A stretch of DNA of 64,000 nt, taken from NCBI RefSeq assembly GCF_015056685.1, contig NZ_SVFW01000005.1:1-64000 (forward strand). The letters are read 5' to 3'. The notes under the pieces are model-generated. The model was not told where the DNA came from and did not search any database. It saw nothing but the letters and a program-made list of their open reading frames with translations. The position numbers and the translations under genes are program-made. The first letter of the stretch is position 1; each line of letters begins with the position of its first letter. The stretch is from Butyrivibrio sp. GTDB taxonomy: Bacteria > Bacillota > Clostridia > Lachnospirales > Lachnospiraceae. This document shows positions 44,303 to 53,322 of this stretch, piece after piece.

Positions 44303-45400
44303 ATGTCATTTAATAAATTTGGATTTTTAGGACTTGGCCTTATTGGTGGTTCTATTGCAAGAGCTATCAAAAAAAGCCATCCTGATTCTTTTATAGTAGC
44401 TTACACACCACATAAAGAAACCGTAGATAAGGCACATGACGAAGGCATTGTAGACAAGCCTGTATATGAGATTGGAAAAGATTTTTCTGAATGCGATATC
44501 ATCTTCTTATGTGCTCCGGTAGAAATAAACAACGATAATCTTGAAAAACTTGTTCCATTTTTAAATGAGAATACATTACTCACAGATATTGGCAGTGTTA
44601 AGACCGGTATCCACGAGAAAGTAAAAGAGCTTGGCCTTGAAAAGCAGTTTATCGGCGGTCATCCAATGGCCGGTACAGAACGCATTGGTTTTGGCAATTC
44701 CAAGGCATCTCTTTTTGAAAATGCCTACTATATTCTCACAAAAACAGAAAACACAAACGAAGAAAAATTAAAGCATTACTATGAACTGGTAAAAGAAATA
44801 GGTGCCATTCCTCTGGTGATTCCTTACATGCAGCATGATTACATCACAGCAGCCATAAGCCACGTTCCACATGTAGTCTCTGCAAGCCTTGTGAATCTTG
44901 TCAGAAACAATGACTCTGAGGATCAGCTGATGAAACTCATCGCCGCAGGTGGATTTAAGGATATTACAAGAATATCCTCCTCTTCTCCTGTTATGTGGCA
45001 ACAGATCTGCACTACAAACTCATATAACATTTCAGATCTGCTTTCAAAGTACATTGATTCACTAATCGATATCAAACTAGCCATCGATGAGCACGACAAC
45101 GATAAGCTCTTTGACTTTTTCAGCTCAGCCAGAGAATACAGGGAGTCCTTCATAGAGACCAGCAGCGGTCCTATTATGCAGACCTTTACAATTCACGTTG
45201 ATATCGCTGATAAACCCGGTAATCTCGCAAGGGTGGCAACTCTTTTATCAGACAATGATATCAACATCAAAAATATTGGCATTGTCCATAACAGAGAGTA
45301 TGAACGAGGAACTCTTCGTATAGAGCTGCATGATCAGAGCGGAAAAGATGCTGCATTAAAAATACTTAATGAAAACGGATATCCGATCAGAAACAGCTAA
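44303..45400 (+). CDS. tyrA: Prephenate dehydrogenase with ACT domain
   Basis: This 365-aa enzyme turns prephenate into 4-hydroxyphenylpyruvate for tyrosine. The NAD-binding motif GLGLIGGS lies at the start, GGHPMAGTE near residue 120, and an ACT domain (TFTIHVDIADKPGNLARVAT) over the last 75 residues probably binds tyrosine for feedback control. GGGGG lies before the ATG. aroA follows after 17 bases, so two steps of aromatic synthesis share one transcript. Confidence 0.93.
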   Translation: MSFNKFGFLGLGLIGGSIARAIKKSHPDSFIVAYTPHKETVDKAHDEGIVDKPVYEIGKDFSECDIIFLCAPVEINNDNLEKLVPFLNENTLLTDIGSVKTGIHEKVKELGLEKQFIGGHPMAGTERIGFGNSKASLFENAYYILTKTENTNEEKLKHYYELVKEIGAIPLVIPYMQHDYITAAISHVPHVVSASLVNLVRNNDSEDQLMKLIAAGGFKDITRISSSSPVMWQQICTTNSYNISDLLSKYIDSLIDIKLAIDEHDNDKLFDFFSSAREYRESFIETSSGPIMQTFTIHVDIADKPGNLARVATLLSDNDINIKNIGIVHNREYERGTLRIELHDQSGKDAALKILNENGYPIRNS

Positions 45401-45417
45401 TTCAAAGGAGAAGCAAC

Positions 45418-46749
45418 ATGATAGCGTTAGAAAAAGCAAAACACCCATTAAAAGGTGACGTTTTTGTTCCAGGCGACAAGTCCATATCTCACAGAAGTAT
45501 CATGTTTGGCGCCCTTGCTAAAGGAACAACAGAGATTACGGGCTTTCTTAACAGTGCTGACTGCCTTTCAACCATCGACTGTTTCAGAAAACTTGGCATC
45601 CATATAGATCACACAATACGTCCTACGAACGGCGTTCCAACCATCACGGTGCACGGTAATGGTCTTCATGGGTTAAAAGCTCCATCAGAAACTTTGTACA
45701 CAGGAAACAGCGGAACTACCACAAGACTCATGGCAGGCATTCTCGTGGCTCAGCCTTTTGATTCCAATATCACAGGTGATATGTCCATAGAAAAGCGCCC
45801 AATGAACCGCATTATAAAGCCTCTTTCTCAGATGGGAGCTGATATTTCATCTCTCATGGATAATGGCTGCGCTCCTCTCGTTATTAAAGGAGGTAAGCGC
45901 CTTAGAGGCATAACCTATAGAAATCCAATTGCTTCAGCTCAGGTAAAATCTGCTATTGTACTGGCAGGTCTTTATGCTGACGGCGACACTGTAGTTTATG
46001 AGCCTGCACTGTCACGAAATCACACCGAGACTATGCTCACAATGTTCGGAGCTGACATTCACAATGAACTTGCAAGAGATGGAAGTGCCGCAGCAATCCT
46101 GCATCCCGGCATGCCACTTCATGGCATTAAGATAAACGTCCCTGGAGACATCTCTTCTGCTGCTTATTTCATGGCTGCTGCTCTTATGGTTCCTGATTCT
46201 GAGCTTCTTATCAGAAACGTAGGTATCAACCAGACCAGAACCGGTATCATCACGGTACTCAGACAGATGGGAGCTGATATCACTCTTCTAAACGAAACCA
46301 ATGACAGCGAACCAAGAGCTGACATACTTGTTAAATACAGCGAGCTCCACGGAAATGAAAATGGCATTTTTGAAATTGGCGGAAAAGACATACCGACTAT
46401 GATAGATGAACTTCCTGTCGTTGCCGTTGTTGCTGCCACAGGTAACTTCGATACCATAATCAAAGACGCAGCAGAGCTCAAGGCAAAAGAATCCGACAGA
46501 ATAGCTACTGTAGTTGATAACTTAAAGGCTATGGGATGCGACATAGAAGCAACAGATGACGGCATGATCATCCACGGAGGAAAGCCTCTCCACGGCGCTG
46601 ACATCCATTCCCATGATGACCACAGACTTGCTATGTCATTTGCTGTAGCTTCCCTTGCTGCAACAGGAACTACAAGAATCCTCGATGATGGCTGTGTAGG
46701 AATCTCCTATCCATCATTTTTCAAAGATTTTCAGGCGATAGTTAACTAA
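45418..46749 (+). CDS. aroA: 3-phosphoshikimate 1-carboxyvinyltransferase (EPSP synthase)
   Basis: This 443-aa enzyme joins shikimate-3-phosphate and phosphoenolpyruvate. Family blocks are VPGDKSISHRS at the start, the PEP-site NSGTTTRLMAGIL, SAQVKSAIVLAG, and DDHRLAMSFAVA near the end. The length is usual. AAGGAG precedes the ATG. It is the last gene of the tyrA-aroA pair, followed by a strong hairpin. Confidence 0.96.
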   Translation: MIALEKAKHPLKGDVFVPGDKSISHRSIMFGALAKGTTEITGFLNSADCLSTIDCFRKLGIHIDHTIRPTNGVPTITVHGNGLHGLKAPSETLYTGNSGTTTRLMAGILVAQPFDSNITGDMSIEKRPMNRIIKPLSQMGADISSLMDNGCAPLVIKGGKRLRGITYRNPIASAQVKSAIVLAGLYADGDTVVYEPALSRNHTETMLTMFGADIHNELARDGSAAAILHPGMPLHGIKINVPGDISSAAYFMAAALMVPDSELLIRNVGINQTRTGIITVLRQMGADITLLNETNDSEPRADILVKYSELHGNENGIFEIGGKDIPTMIDELPVVAVVAATGNFDTIIKDAAELKAKESDRIATVVDNLKAMGCDIEATDDGMIIHGGKPLHGADIHSHDDHRLAMSFAVASLAATGTTRILDDGCVGISYPSFFKDFQAIVN

Positions 46750-46782
46750 GAAGACAGAGGGAAGAACCGTCCCTCTGTCTTC
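46750..46782. terminator. Hairpin between aroA and the WYL gene
   Basis: A 13-bp stem (46750-46762 with 46770-46782). It overlaps the WYL stop by two bases and has no long T run, so termination strength is unsure. Confidence 0.6.
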
Positions 46783-47770
46783 AAGAGTATTTCTCTGTTA
46801 TCTTAAGAAGTTCCTGTCTGTATCTGTCTTTCACGTCTTCCGGAGAAGCTATGATAACCCCATCCGACAGGGCAAAGAGCCATCCAAAGAACTGATCGCT
46901 TATCGCAACATCAACGCTTGTCTCTGACCATCCCTCTTCATCTGACTTTCTGATACTTATGTCTTTGCCAAACCTGTCTATCAAAACTCCAACTAAGTCG
47001 TTTTTGAATTTCAGTTTTACTTTGGTTTCTGTTCCCCCGAACATTCCAAAATTCATCTTGGAATAAGAAGCCATATCAAAAGCTTTGAAATGCTCTTTTC
47101 CAAGTCTCCTGTCATCCATGATACGGATGTTTCTCATTTTATCAACACGGTAATGCTTTATCTTATCAGCCTCAGCATCAAATGCAATGAGGTAATAATT
47201 CTCATCATCCCAGGTAAGTGCCCATGGACTCACTTCATATAAGCCTTCTTTTCTCGGAACAAGTTCTTTATTCAGATTCCATTTAAGGTACTCAAATTGT
47301 ATGCGTCTGTTAGTGGATATGGCAGTATGTATCTCATCTACAATGTAGTAGATACTCTCGTTCATGGTCTTTATTCTGCCCTGAACCTCCACCTGCCTTT
47401 TAAGCTGCATTGCCTCATATTCACTGACAAGACCTGTAAGCTTTTTGATAAGCTCATTGGATTTTTTCTCTGTAATGAATTTGGAAGACTGTATCGCATC
47501 CACCAAAAGCTTAAGCTCTGCTATTTCAAAGTGCTTGCTGCCAACATGGTAGTAATAATTTCTTCCAACCTGTTCCAGGATAACATCAATGCCCAGGGTA
47601 CGGAGAGCCTCCATATCATCGTAGAGACTCTTCCTGTCCGCAGTTATCCCACACTCTTCTAACCGTTCCTTTATCTGAGGCATTGTTAGAAAATGCTCAT
47701 CGTCAGTCATCTTGACCATTATTTTAGCGAGATAATACAGTTTTAATTTTTGATTGGTACCCTTTGGCAT
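46781..47770 (-). CDS. WYL-domain transcriptional regulator
   Basis: This 329-aa protein has an N-terminal helix-turn-helix (MPQIKERLEECGITADRKSLYDDMEAL) and a WYL domain in which SPWALTWDDENYYLIAFD stands for the usual WYL core. The last ~80 residues form the WCX part. Such regulators bind ligands or nucleic acid. It starts 22 bases after the big oxidoreductase gene and probably shares its transcript; its target may be that gene. GGGG precedes the ATG. Confidence 0.88.
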   Translation of the reverse strand: MPKGTNQKLKLYYLAKIMVKMTDDEHFLTMPQIKERLEECGITADRKSLYDDMEALRTLGIDVILEQVGRNYYYHVGSKHFEIAELKLLVDAIQSSKFITEKKSNELIKKLTGLVSEYEAMQLKRQVEVQGRIKTMNESIYYIVDEIHTAISTNRRIQFEYLKWNLNKELVPRKEGLYEVSPWALTWDDENYYLIAFDAEADKIKHYRVDKMRNIRIMDDRRLGKEHFKAFDMASYSKMNFGMFGGTETKVKLKFKNDLVGVLIDRFGKDISIRKSDEEGWSETSVDVAISDQFFGWLFALSDGVIIASPEDVKDRYRQELLKITEKYS

Positions 47771-47792
47771 TTTGACTTACCCCTGAAGCTTA

Positions 47793-50615
47793 TTAGTTTT
47801 TGTCACCAACAATCTTGTTGATAAGAATCTTTCCTGCTCTCTTTGCTGCATATGGTCCAACCTTTTTAAGCTTGTCCTCAGATCTGACCATAGTGCTTGC
47901 TGCAGGCATATCTCTTGTAAGATGGATAGCATCAAATTCACACTTTGTTGTGCAAAGTCCGCATCCGATACAGCGGTTTTCATCTACAGTTGTAGCTCCG
48001 CAGCCAAGGCATCTGTTTGCTTCGGCCTTAACCTGATCTTCAGTAAATACAAGTCGAAGATCATCAAAGGTCTTACTTGCAACACCGGCTTTTTTACCTG
48101 GAATCTGTCTCTTGGCATCATCGAAGCCTTCAACCTTTATATCGTCCTTATCAAGCTCAATAAATTCTCTTCTGTCACGAGCAAGGTCAAGACGATTTCC
48201 TTTATGTACGAAACGGTTAATGGAAACGCTTCCTTCTCTACCACCGGCAATAGCATCTATAGCAAATCTTGCACCTGTGAATACATCACCGCCAACGAAG
48301 ATATCGGGTTCTGCAGTCTGTCTTGTAAGCTTATCAGCAACTGCTGTGCCATTTCTGTTAAGTTCAACCTTTGTGCCCTCAAGAAGGCCGCCCCACTGAA
48401 CGGACTGACCAATTGACAAAAGAAGATTCTCACAAGGAATCTCTATTGTCTCTTCCTCATTGTACTTAGGACTGAAGCGATGCTCTGAATCGAATACGCT
48501 CACGCATCTCTTAAAGATAACGGACTTAACATGACCATTTTCAGTAACAACTTCCTTTGGTCCCCATCCATTCTTAACTTCAATTCCTTCTTCTTTTGCT
48601 TCTGCAACTTCATCAGCTGCTGCAGGCATCTCTTTTTCACCCTCAAGGCAAAGCATTGTAACTTTAGATGCTCCTGCTCTTACAGCTGTTCTGGCTACGT
48701 CTATAGCAACATTTCCGCCGCCGATAACAACAGTGTCGCCATTTAACTTAATGGAATGATCCTGATTTATGTTTCTAAGGAAATCAACACCTGTCTGAAC
48801 GCCCTCAGCATCCTCGCCAGGAACTCCGGCTTTTCTTCCGCCCTGCATACCAATAGCGATAAAGAATGCCTTGTAGCCTTCCTCACGGAGTTTCTGTATA
48901 GTAATGTCTTTTCCTACCTCAACTCCACACTTGAACTCAACACCCATCTGACGGATAACATCAATCTCAGCGTCGATGATGTCTTTTTCAAGACGATAGC
49001 TTGGAATACCATTCATGAGCATTCCGCCTGGTCTCTTCTCTTTTTCAAAAACTGTAACAGGATAGCCGTCTCTTCTAAGGAAGTAAGCAGCAGCAAGTCC
49101 TGCAGGGCCTCCTCCGATAACAGCAACCTTATAATCATCAGACCACATTCCGCCATCATGCTTCTCGCAAAGTGGAATGTACTTTTTGTCACTCTTAAGG
49201 TCTAAAGAAGCAATGAATTTCTTGATCTCATCAATAGCAAGAGGCTGATCGATAGTTCCTCTTGTGCAGGCATCCTCACAGCGTCTGTTACATACAGCAC
49301 CGCAGATATATGGGAATGGGTTATCCTGCTTTATAAGTTTGAGAGCATCCTCATATCTGCCCTCTGCAGCCATCTTGATATAGCCCTGGACTGAAAGGTG
49401 TACTGGGCATGCTGTCTTACATGGAGCTGTACCTGTATTGTAGCAGTTAATCTTGGCATCATCTCTGTAGTTGTAGTTCCACTTTTCAGGGCCCCACTTC
49501 TTTGCATTAGGAAGCTCTGTCTTAGGATACTTAACTTCTGATCCGTCTTTTTTGCAAAGCTTCTGACCAAGCTTGGCAGCACCAACAGGACAAACCTCTA
49601 CGCACTTACCGCAGGCAACGCACTTATCCTTTTCAACATGTGCTCTGTATGCAGATGCTGACATATTAGGTGTGTTAAAGAGCTGAGATGTTCTAAGAGC
49701 ATTACATACTCCTGGAGCACAGTTACAGATAGCAACAATCTTGCCTTCACCGTCGATATTGGTGATCTGGTGAACATATCCATGTCTCTCTGCTCTCTCA
49801 AGGATCTCATAAACTTCTTCCTTGGAGATATAGTGACCGATTCCACGATCATCCATATACTCAGCCATGTCGCCCATACCTATGCAGTAATCACCACGGA
49901 TCTCTCCGCTTCCCTCACCACGCATAGCCTGCTGCTTACGGCAAGAACACTCTGAAATACCGTATTTATCATACATGTCGATCCATCTTGAAAGATGCTC
50001 AACAGGAACTGACTGATTCTCAAGTGAAATAGCCTTCTCAACAGGAATAACATGCATTCCTATTCCGGCTCCTCCGGGTGGAACCATCTGTGTGATTCCG
50101 GCAAGCGGAAGCTGTGTCATAAGGTTAAAGAATGTAGCAAGCTGTGGGAATTCATCAGTAAGCTTTTCCTGCATCATCATAAACTCTGCTGAGCCCGGAA
50201 CAAAGATAGGAAGCTCATACTGAAGATGCTTGTCAGGTGTCTTGGCACGATTCTGCTCGATGATACCGATCCATCTAAGACGCTCCACCATCTTCTTTGT
50301 ATCTTCCACGCTCATATTGTTCATGGTTGCGAGTTCTTCAATAGAATATGGAACACGTGTCTTCTTAAAGTTCAAAAGAAACTTCACCTGTTCCTTATTA
50401 AGAATAAGATCAAGCATCCAATACTCCGGATCTCTGTTGTTGATCTTATTTGTGAGTTTTTTTACATAACGGTCAGTAATGAGCTTAGCAAGCTCAAGAA
50501 CCAGTTTCTCTTTTTCCGGATCCTCTGCCTTATAATCAGGATCCTGCCAATAATCATTTTCATTGATCATTGGATCGCCGATTTTCCAATCAGCCATAGT
50601 CTTTACTTTAGCCAT
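47793..50615 (-). CDS. Large multi-domain iron-sulfur/FAD oxidoreductase, GltD-like core
   Basis: This 940-aa protein is a fusion. Residues 1-210 include a winged-helix-like part. Cysteines follow at CSCRKQQ (~223), DYCIG and CNCAPGVC, then a ferredoxin motif CVACGKCVEVCP (332-343). A GltD-type module comes next: CKTACP near 400, CNRRCEDAC near 443, FAD motif GGGPAGLAAAYFL near 501, and NAD(P) motif GGGNVAID. A second ferredoxin, CIGCGLCTTKC, starts at 882. It probably moves electrons between NAD(P)H and a protein or small acceptor; the substrate is unknown. GGGG lies before the ATG. A WYL regulator follows. Confidence 0.85.
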   Translation of the reverse strand: MAKVKTMADWKIGDPMINENDYWQDPDYKAEDPEKEKLVLELAKLITDRYVKKLTNKINNRDPEYWMLDLILNKEQVKFLLNFKKTRVPYSIEELATMNNMSVEDTKKMVERLRWIGIIEQNRAKTPDKHLQYELPIFVPGSAEFMMMQEKLTDEFPQLATFFNLMTQLPLAGITQMVPPGGAGIGMHVIPVEKAISLENQSVPVEHLSRWIDMYDKYGISECSCRKQQAMRGEGSGEIRGDYCIGMGDMAEYMDDRGIGHYISKEEVYEILERAERHGYVHQITNIDGEGKIVAICNCAPGVCNALRTSQLFNTPNMSASAYRAHVEKDKCVACGKCVEVCPVGAAKLGQKLCKKDGSEVKYPKTELPNAKKWGPEKWNYNYRDDAKINCYNTGTAPCKTACPVHLSVQGYIKMAAEGRYEDALKLIKQDNPFPYICGAVCNRRCEDACTRGTIDQPLAIDEIKKFIASLDLKSDKKYIPLCEKHDGGMWSDDYKVAVIGGGPAGLAAAYFLRRDGYPVTVFEKEKRPGGMLMNGIPSYRLEKDIIDAEIDVIRQMGVEFKCGVEVGKDITIQKLREEGYKAFFIAIGMQGGRKAGVPGEDAEGVQTGVDFLRNINQDHSIKLNGDTVVIGGGNVAIDVARTAVRAGASKVTMLCLEGEKEMPAAADEVAEAKEEGIEVKNGWGPKEVVTENGHVKSVIFKRCVSVFDSEHRFSPKYNEEETIEIPCENLLLSIGQSVQWGGLLEGTKVELNRNGTAVADKLTRQTAEPDIFVGGDVFTGARFAIDAIAGGREGSVSINRFVHKGNRLDLARDRREFIELDKDDIKVEGFDDAKRQIPGKKAGVASKTFDDLRLVFTEDQVKAEANRCLGCGATTVDENRCIGCGLCTTKCEFDAIHLTRDMPAASTMVRSEDKLKKVGPYAAKRAGKILINKIVGDKN

Positions 50616-50744
50616 AAGATATCCCCTTCTACAATAAATTCAAATCTCCCTTCTAATATTGTACAATACGGGAAACTCTATGGCTATTCGAGATTTTCCA
50701 TAAATATTCACGCTATTTTTTGTCTGAAATGCTCTTTGAAGCAA

Positions 50745-50790
50745 AAAAACTCCCTCAACCAGGGCGCCGCCCCGGTTGGAGGAGTTTTTA
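50745..50790 (-). terminator. Terminator of the DUF1622 gene
   Basis: A 16-bp stem with one mismatch (50745-50760 with 50774-50789), followed on the minus strand by TTTTTTT. The interval 50616-50744 holds only AT-rich leader sequence for the oxidoreductase gene. Confidence 0.85.
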
Positions 50791-50796
50791 GACTGC

Positions 50797-51144
50797 TTAG
50801 TCGCTTTTCTTGGGTTCAAGGGCTTTTTCTTCGTTTTTGATTTCCCAGTGGATGAGGAAGGTCAGGGCTGCTCTTAGGGCTATGATAGCGCCTAGGATTC
50901 CGAGTTCTGCCCATTCTCTGACTACGACTGTTCGAAGGACCTCGCCGCCGAGTTTAAATTCCAGTGCAAGTGCAATGCCCTGTGCCAGTTGAAGTCTGAT
51001 GGAATCATCTTTTTTAATCCAGAATACGAAGCTCTTTACAGCAGTGAAGACAAGGATACATATTCCGAACATTTCTAATACCAGCGTTGAAAACTCTACG
51101 ATATACCTAAGGATGTTCTCTGAAACAAGATATACATTTTCCAT
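50797..51144 (-). CDS. DUF1622 membrane protein
   Basis: This 115-aa protein matches DUF1622: three membrane helices and the block LAQGIALALEFKLGGEVLRT, then REWAELGILGAIIALRAAL. Its function is unknown. The ATG at 51144 follows GGGG; an upstream ATG at 51177 precedes the ribosome site. It stands alone with a strong terminator. Confidence 0.85.
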   Translation of the reverse strand: MENVYLVSENILRYIVEFSTLVLEMFGICILVFTAVKSFVFWIKKDDSIRLQLAQGIALALEFKLGGEVLRTVVVREWAELGILGAIIALRAALTFLIHWEIKNEEKALEPKKSD

Positions 51145-51236
51145 AAACGCCCCTTTACTCCTTCTATTTACTCCCATAGTTCCCTATTTAATATCATTAT
51201 AACATATTATTCATGTCGCTATTTCATGCAACAAAA

Positions 51237-51263
51237 AATGCTTACGCATTCAGCGTAAGCATT
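51237..51263 (-). terminator. Terminator of the chromate transporter pair
   Basis: AATGCTTACGC (51237-51247) pairs with GCGTAAGCATT (51253-51263), followed on minus by TTTTTTG. Confidence 0.85.
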
Positions 51264-51282
51264 GGTAATAAGGATCAATTAT

Positions 51283-51849
51283 TTAAAATACCAGCGAAGC
51301 TATGACTTCAACAACTCCGCATAGAACCATCACAAGGATGGGATTTAATTTCCATTTTCTCAAGGCAAAAATAGAAAGGACAAACAAAACAAAGGGTCTT
51401 ACCGAAAAATTCCCATCTGTAAATTCAACACTTCCTGACTTAAATACAGTTGGAATCAAAATCATAAGGCCAGCTGCAAATATCATGGACACAACTGCAG
51501 GGCGAAGGGATAAAAGCGCATCCTTTAAGACCGGCAGTTCTTTGTATTTTGTATAAAGGAGCGCCAGAATAGTCACAAAGATGCATGAAGGTAATACAAC
51601 TCCTAATGTTGCCACTATTGCTCCTGGTATTCCTGCTGTCTGATTACCTACGAAAGTTGCCGCATTTACAGCTATTGGTCCCGGTGTCATCTCTGCTATA
51701 GTTACAAGGTCTGCAAAATCACCTGCAGTTAGCCAACCATATTTTTCAACCACCTGCGAACTGATAAGTGGCATTGCTGCATAGCCGCCCCCAAAGCTAA
51801 ATGCTCCCACCTGCAAGAAGGCAAAAAATAATTCTAAATATATACTCAT
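51283..51849 (-). CDS. Chromate transporter, half-size ChrA (second)
   Basis: This 188-aa membrane protein has about six helices and the CHR-domain blocks FAFLQVGAFSFGGGYAAMPL and AEMTPGPIAVNAATFVG. It is the second half of a two-gene ChrA; full-size ChrA fuses both. Its start overlaps the first gene's stop (ATGA), so the two should form a heterodimer. The substrate in gut and rumen anaerobes may be another oxyanion rather than chromate. Confidence 0.9.
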   Translation of the reverse strand: MSIYLELFFAFLQVGAFSFGGGYAAMPLISSQVVEKYGWLTAGDFADLVTIAEMTPGPIAVNAATFVGNQTAGIPGAIVATLGVVLPSCIFVTILALLYTKYKELPVLKDALLSLRPAVVSMIFAAGLMILIPTVFKSGSVEFTDGNFSVRPFVLFVLSIFALRKWKLNPILVMVLCGVVEVIASLVF

Positions 51850-52403
51850 ACTCTTTCACCTCTTGCTTTTATAAGTGACCTTAAAATGCCTATTATGAGT
51901 GTTGCAACTATAATAAGTATCACATTCACCTTGAGATAGTAATTGAGAATAAATGCCGCAGCCATGATAACTATGAGGAACAGATCTTTCTTTTTTACAA
52001 TTCCAAAGGCCATATCCCATACTACTGAAACAATAACGGCACTTACTCCTGACTTCATACCAAACAAAAGCGACTGTATATACGGATTGGTCTTAAAGGC
52101 CGCATAGAAAGCAGATACAACCGTAAGAATAACAAAAGGTGGGATTATTGCTCCTAAAACTGCAACCAGTATCCCCGGAAATCCACATATTTTATAGCCT
52201 ATTACTATTGCCCCATTTACTGCAATAGGGCCCGGTGAAGACTGGGCGATGGCAACAAAGTCCAGCATTTCCTCTTCACTTATCCATTTCAGTTCATCTA
52301 CAAATTTATTTTTAAGAAGGGTTATGATCACATAGCCGCCTCCAAAGGTAAATGCACTAAGATATAAGGTTGATAAAAAAAGGGTTTTTAACTTGTCTTT
52401 CAA
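51846..52403 (-). CDS. Chromate transporter, half-size ChrA (first)
   Basis: This 185-aa protein has about six helices with the CHR blocks STLYLSAFTFGGGYVIITLL and AIAQSSPGPIAVNGAIVIG. The start is taken as the TTG at 52403, because GGAGG lies seven bases before it; the open frame runs to an ATG at 52424 that would place the ribosome site inside the gene. It is paired with the gene at 51283. Confidence 0.88.
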   Translation of the reverse strand: MKDKLKTLFLSTLYLSAFTFGGGYVIITLLKNKFVDELKWISEEEMLDFVAIAQSSPGPIAVNGAIVIGYKICGFPGILVAVLGAIIPPFVILTVVSAFYAAFKTNPYIQSLLFGMKSGVSAVIVSVVWDMAFGIVKKKDLFLIVIMAAAFILNYYLKVNVILIIVATLIIGILRSLIKARGERV

Positions 52404-52424
52404 AACAAGACCTCCAAACATCAA

Positions 52425-52456
52425 GAAAAAACTCCGAAAGAACTTTTCTTCCGGAG
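52425..52456 (-). terminator. Terminator of the YeaQ/YmgE gene
   Basis: CTCCGAAAGAA (52432-52442) pairs with TTCTTCCGGAG (52446-52456) with a small bulge, followed on minus by TTTTTTC. Confidence 0.7.
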
Positions 52457-52466
52457 CTTTCCAAAA

Positions 52467-52715
52467 TTACTTTAAAAGCTTTTTTCCAGCATAGATTACG
52501 ATGCAGGAACCGATAACACCGACGATCAGGTTACCAATGATGCCGCTTCCATGGATACCAACAAGGCCAAGAACAAGATTTCCTACGAAGCCACCTACAA
52601 CACCAAGAATGATGTTTCTTAAAAGGCTTCCTTCATTTTTCATAAATCTTCCTGCAATCCATCCTGCAATAGCACCAATAATAAGACCTGTGATAAGTCC
52701 CATTCCATTGATCAT
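52467..52715 (-). CDS. YeaQ/YmgE (GlsB) family membrane protein
   Basis: This 82-aa protein has three glycine-rich helices typical of the transglycosylase-associated YeaQ/YmgE family: GAIAGWIAGRFMKNEGSLLR and GVVGGFVGNLVLGLVGI. It is linked to stress response in other bacteria, with no known activity. The ATG at 52715 follows GGGG; a TTG six codons upstream is less likely. It is a single gene with its own terminator. Confidence 0.9.
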   Translation of the reverse strand: MINGMGLITGLIIGAIAGWIAGRFMKNEGSLLRNIILGVVGGFVGNLVLGLVGIHGSGIIGNLIVGVIGSCIVIYAGKKLLK

Positions 52716-52852
52716 ATCAATATCCCCTTTCAATTACTTATTTTCAAGACCTAGTATAACATATACTTCCAAATATACATATTTCTTTTTTGCCAAAAAA
52801 GCTCGAAATAATCGCATATTATGGCACTTTACCGACGTTTATTTTTCTTTAA

Positions 52853-52892
52853 CAATTTAATTGTTGACAATCAAATTAAATTGTGCTAAATT
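52853..52892 (+). promoter_or_regulatory. trxA promoter within an inverted repeat
   Basis: TTGACA (52864-52869) and TAAATT (52887-52892) have a 17-base gap. The perfect arms CAATTTAATT (52853-52862) and AATTAAATTG (52874-52883) straddle the -35 box, a likely binding site for a regulator. Confidence 0.65.
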
Positions 52893-52937
52893 TAATTTAT
52901 CGAAAACAAATGATTGATTAAACGGAGGTAATACACT

Positions 52938-53255
52938 ATGGAATATAAATTTACAACAGCAAATTTTGAAGAAGAAGTAATAAAGAGTGACATCCCTGTT
53001 CTCGTAGATTTCTACGCAGACTGGTGTGGTCCTTGCAAAATGATGATGCCAATCGTAGATAAGATGGCAGAGAAATATGATGGAAAGATCAAGGTTGGTA
53101 AGGTTAATTCCGACGAAGAAAACCAGCTTGCAGCTAAATATAACATAATGTCAATTCCAAGTTTCCTTTTGTTCAAAAACGGCGAGCTTGTAGATACACT
53201 TACCGGTGCTATGCCAGCAGATACTTTGGCTAGCAAACTTGATTCTTTATTATAA
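52938..53255 (+). CDS. trxA: Thioredoxin
   Basis: This 105-aa protein has the active site WCGPCK, the cis-proline block SIPSFLLFKNGE and the usual length. It reduces disulfides in cytoplasmic proteins. GGAGG lies before the ATG at 52938. A strong promoter set inside an inverted repeat lies about 45 bases upstream, and a shared terminator follows. No thioredoxin reductase gene is nearby. Confidence 0.96.
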   Translation: MEYKFTTANFEEEVIKSDIPVLVDFYADWCGPCKMMMPIVDKMAEKYDGKIKVGKVNSDEENQLAAKYNIMSIPSFLLFKNGELVDTLTGAMPADTLASKLDSLL

Positions 53256-53274
53256 TTTTTCCTCTAATTTAAAG

Positions 53275-53312
53275 CACTCCATCCTGCATTTTACAGGATG
53301 GAGTGTTTTAGT
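53275..53312. terminator. Shared terminator after trxA
   Basis: CACTCCATCCTG (53275-53286) pairs with CAGGATGGAGTG (53294-53305), followed by TTTTAG. The two genes converge here. Confidence 0.85.
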
Positions 53313-53322
53313 TTGTCATTCT

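Noticed and set aside
51283..52403. Frameshifted single chrA
   Set aside because: Both halves have complete CHR domains, their own starts and an ATGA overlap, as in known two-gene chromate transporters.
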